From NCBI GenBank assembly GCA_910585915.1, contig CAJUGF010000024.1, positions 15,250 through 23,355 on the forward strand: a stretch of DNA of 8,106 nt, read 5' to 3'. Position 1 is the stretch's first letter. Every line of letters begins with the position of its first letter. Both the position numbers and the translations under genes were made by a program. This document shows, piece after piece, positions 6,900-8,106 of the stretch. A model generated the notes under the pieces. It worked only from the letters and a program-made list of their open reading frames with translations. It had not been told where the DNA came from and ran no database searches. Origin of the DNA: an uncultured Bacilli bacterium (lineage in GTDB: Bacteria > Bacillota_I > Bacilli_A > RF39 > UBA660).

Positions 6900-6906
6900 C
6901 CCACCT
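6900..6906 (-). promoter_or_regulatory. Ribosome binding site deciding the pseudopilin start
   Basis: Minus-strand AGGTGGG (6906-6900) is 7 bases before the ATG at 6892. The alternative upstream GTG start at 6904 lies within this site and has no site of its own. Confidence 0.65.
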
Positions 6907-6917
6907 AAATAATAATT

Positions 6918-7253
6918 TTAATTTGCACTTTGTCTTTCTTCTATGAAGAATGGTCCAAACTCAATTGCATTAAATTCTCGATGATAACGATATACCTTAT
7001 ATCCAAGACCTGTACAAACAGAAGTATATAAAGTATTATCTTTTTCACTAGATGATAACTGTTCAAATTCATCTTTAGACATAGTTTTCGTAAGCTCTCC
7101 ATTTGTATTATAAATGTGAACAACTTCCTTTAAACAAAAACTAGAATCTTTAAGATTTCGAGCATTAAAATAATCAATTACAACAATACCAACCCATGCC
7201 ACAATTAACACAAGAAAAACTATTTTTAAAACTAATACAACCTTCCCTTTCAT
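6918..7253 (-). CDS. Small single-span membrane protein, first gene of pseudopilin operon
   Basis: With the ATG at 7253 the protein has 111 residues. A TTG 12 bases upstream (7265) is also in frame, but GGAGG lies between the two, so the ATG is the start. Residues 4-28 form one hydrophobic membrane helix after a short basic end (MKGK), ending in VIDYFNARN. The rest is probably extracytoplasmic: C40 in DSSFCLKE, a charged helical stretch (59-72), C80 in SVCTGLGYKVYRY (78-90), and a hydrophobic EFGPFF near the C-terminus. Two cysteines could pair outside the membrane. There is no prepilin cleavage motif. I do not recognise a named family; the layout resembles small conserved hypothetical proteins of gut Bacilli. 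Twenty-five bases separate it from the pseudopilin gene that follows, so it probably works with it. Confidence 0.72.
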   Translation of the reverse strand: MKGKVVLVLKIVFLVLIVAWVGIVVIDYFNARNLKDSSFCLKEVVHIYNTNGELTKTMSKDEFEQLSSSEKDNTLYTSVCTGLGYKVYRYHREFNAIEFGPFFIEERQSAN

Positions 7254-7258
7254 GCTTA

Positions 7259-7263
7259 CCTCC
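7259..7263 (-). promoter_or_regulatory. Ribosome binding site fixing the start of the small membrane protein
   Basis: Minus-strand GGAGG (7263-7259) stands 5 bases before the ATG at 7253, and the whole stretch reads GGAGGTAAGCATG. This excludes the upstream TTG at 7265, which would place the site inside the coding region. Confidence 0.8.
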
Positions 7264-7264
7264 A

Positions 7265-7280
7265 ATACTTATATAAGTAT
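7265..7280. repeat. Perfect 16-bp palindrome over the -10/start region
   Basis: ATACTTATATAAGTAT reads the same on both strands. It covers most of the predicted -10 box and the predicted transcription start of the three-gene operon, where a repressor dimer would block transcription. A degenerate version lies at the equivalent place before the Ig-repeat prepilin (1623-1638). An operator role is inference. Confidence 0.55.
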
Positions 7281-7304
7281 AACCAAAAAAAAGGCTTTTC
7301 GCAA
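7276..7304 (-). promoter_or_regulatory. Promoter of the three-gene pseudopilin operon
   Basis: Minus-strand TTGCGA (7304-7299), 17 bases, then TATACT (7281-7276): 4/6 and 5/6 matches to sigma-A consensus at ideal spacing. The -35 lies inside the upstream terminator hairpin. The predicted start is near 7269, giving a leader of about 16 bases with the GGAGG site. Confidence 0.55.
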
Positions 7305-7313
7305 GAGACCTTT
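7285..7313 (-). terminator. Rho-independent terminator after the right-edge gene
   Basis: On the minus strand AAAGG (7313-7309), a bulged T, CTCTT, loop GCG, AAAAG and CC form a hairpin ending in a run of eight T residues (7292-7285). One C/A mismatch interrupts the inner stem. It begins about 40 bases after the stop at 7353 and separates that gene from the pseudopilin operon. Confidence 0.75.
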
Positions 7314-7352
7314 GATAATTGTTATAACAAAAATTAAAATCTAAAGATTATT

Positions 7353-8106
7353 TTACATTTCATTTAAATGATAAGGATTCTGAGCAGAACCTTGCCCAGA
7401 ATCAACTTTTATATTTGATTTTAAATAAATTGTTGGATAAATTTGTCCACGTATTGATGCCGCAAGCTGCCCAACATTCTTATTTACCCATAAAATATCA
7501 CAGCGATTTCCAGTAGACAATGGACTAATAACATGCATAAAATCTTCAATATAAAGCCAATTATTATTATAACAATCTCCATCACCACGTTGATGCCAAG
7601 TACTCATACTTGTACTTAAACATTGCTCACGTGAATATGTGTTTCCACCTATCGTAGCATATCCATAGTCACTTGCATAAATAAGTCCTACACTACCCTT
7701 CCAAGTTGTATTTCTCGTAATAGTGTCTGTACAATACTCCCCATTCTCACAAGTAGTAGTATTACCTAAATTAATACCTCTTTCTTCAATATATAATTTT
7801 GCTGGTGAATTCCGATAAAAAACGGCACCAGTATTCCAAGTAATAACATCTATCAGACCTTTTGAAGCATCAGTTAAACCATTATTAGTAAAATCACAAG
7901 CAGCACTTTCATTATTTGGCCCTGTATAACATGTTCCACTGGTTCGTTTATAATACACACCATTTAATAATGCTCTTATTTTTGATTTGCTCCATTCATT
8001 TACCCCATTACCAGCATTCACATTAGAATCACTACTATCCCAAACATAACTTCCAATACTCTCACTACGAATTAATTTCAAACGTTTTCCTTCTGGGGTA
8101 TTTACT
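7353..8106 (-). CDS. Secreted or pilin-associated cysteine-containing protein, C-terminal part
   Basis: The frame is open to the right edge, so the start is outside the window. A TTG at 8081 could be misread as a start, but coding continues upstream (VNTPEGKR). The 250 visible residues are rich in Ser, Thr, Asn, Gly and Tyr and hold seven cysteines (59, 70, 119, 125, 162, 178 and 202 of the visible part), as expected for an extracytoplasmic domain. Notable segments are IGSYVWDSS at 17-25, NEWSKSKIRALLNGVYY at 36-52 (similar in layout to the W-x-x-S...LR-x-x-L-N-G-x-F-Y of DUF6273-type domains), IYASDYGYATIGG at 142-154, and an ending PTIYLKSNIKV...NPYHL. In gut Bacilli I associate this layout with proteins that begin with a prepilin signal, which cannot be checked here. 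Function unknown; likely a surface or pilus-tip protein. Confidence 0.8.
   Translation of the reverse strand, partial: VNTPEGKRLKLIRSESIGSYVWDSSDSNVNAGNGVNEWSKSKIRALLNGVYYKRTSGTCYTGPNNESAACDFTNNGLTDASKGLIDVITWNTGAVFYRNSPAKLYIEERGINLGNTTTCENGEYCTDTITRNTTWKGSVGLIYASDYGYATIGGNTYSREQCLSTSMSTWHQRGDGDCYNNNWLYIEDFMHVISPLSTGNRCDILWVNKNVGQLAASIRGQIYPTIYLKSNIKVDSGQGSAQNPYHLNEM

Noticed and set aside
7254..7265. TTG start giving a 115-residue small membrane protein
   Set aside because: The GGAGG site would then be coding sequence. It is ideally placed for the ATG at 7253.
7353..8081. Complete 242-residue gene starting at TTG 8081
   Set aside because: The frame stays open to the window edge, no ribosome binding site is visible before the TTG, and the domain reads as a C-terminal part.
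1..8106. UGA-as-tryptophan genetic code
   Set aside because: No in-frame TGA was seen in the long genes, and tryptophan codons checked in fusA and elsewhere are TGG, so the standard bacterial code is sufficient.

Overview
The window is AT-rich bacterial DNA, and every supportable gene lies on the minus strand. Tryptophan is encoded by TGG throughout the long genes I translated, and stops are TAA or TAG, so the standard bacterial code fits better than the UGA=Trp code of Mycoplasma. Strong AGGAGG-type ribosome binding sites, a 137-residue S12, the S7 N-terminus and the many prepilin-like proteins suggest a gut-type low-GC Bacillota or Mycoplasmatota relative (RF39-like or Erysipelotrichia-like Bacilli). 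That placement is inference, not a database result.

Layout in transcription order, from right to left. (1) 8106-7353: the C-terminal 250 residues of a cysteine-containing secreted protein whose start lies outside the window, followed by an intrinsic terminator. (2) 7253-6119: a tight three-gene operon of small single-membrane-span proteins. The last two share a C-terminal module resembling a pseudopilin of a type IV pilus, type II secretion or competence system. (3) 6118-5914: a very AT-rich spacer, a strong sigma-A-type promoter and a structured 5' leader with a UUCG-capped hairpin. (4) 5913-1687: the str operon rpsL-rpsG-fusA-tuf (S12, S7, EF-G, EF-Tu), with a probable extra promoter just before tuf and a terminator just after it. 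(5) 1608-1: a prepilin with a GFTLVE signal followed by repeated Ig-like extracellular domains, running off the left edge.

The str operon genes supply the ribosomal decoding centre and the two GTPases of elongation. They are wedged between envelope or pilus genes. rpoC is not the gene before rpsL, and rpsJ (S10 operon) does not follow tuf, unlike the usual Bacillota order. The three-gene pseudopilin operon and the Ig-repeat prepilin are preceded by nearly the same 18-bp promoter/dyad sequence (16 of 18 bases identical). The two str promoters lack it. This suggests that the two pilus-type units on either side of the str operon are co-regulated. That shared element, the str leader hairpin and the pseudopilin operon are the most interesting parts of the window. 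I see no tRNA, rRNA, CRISPR array, insertion sequence or attachment site.
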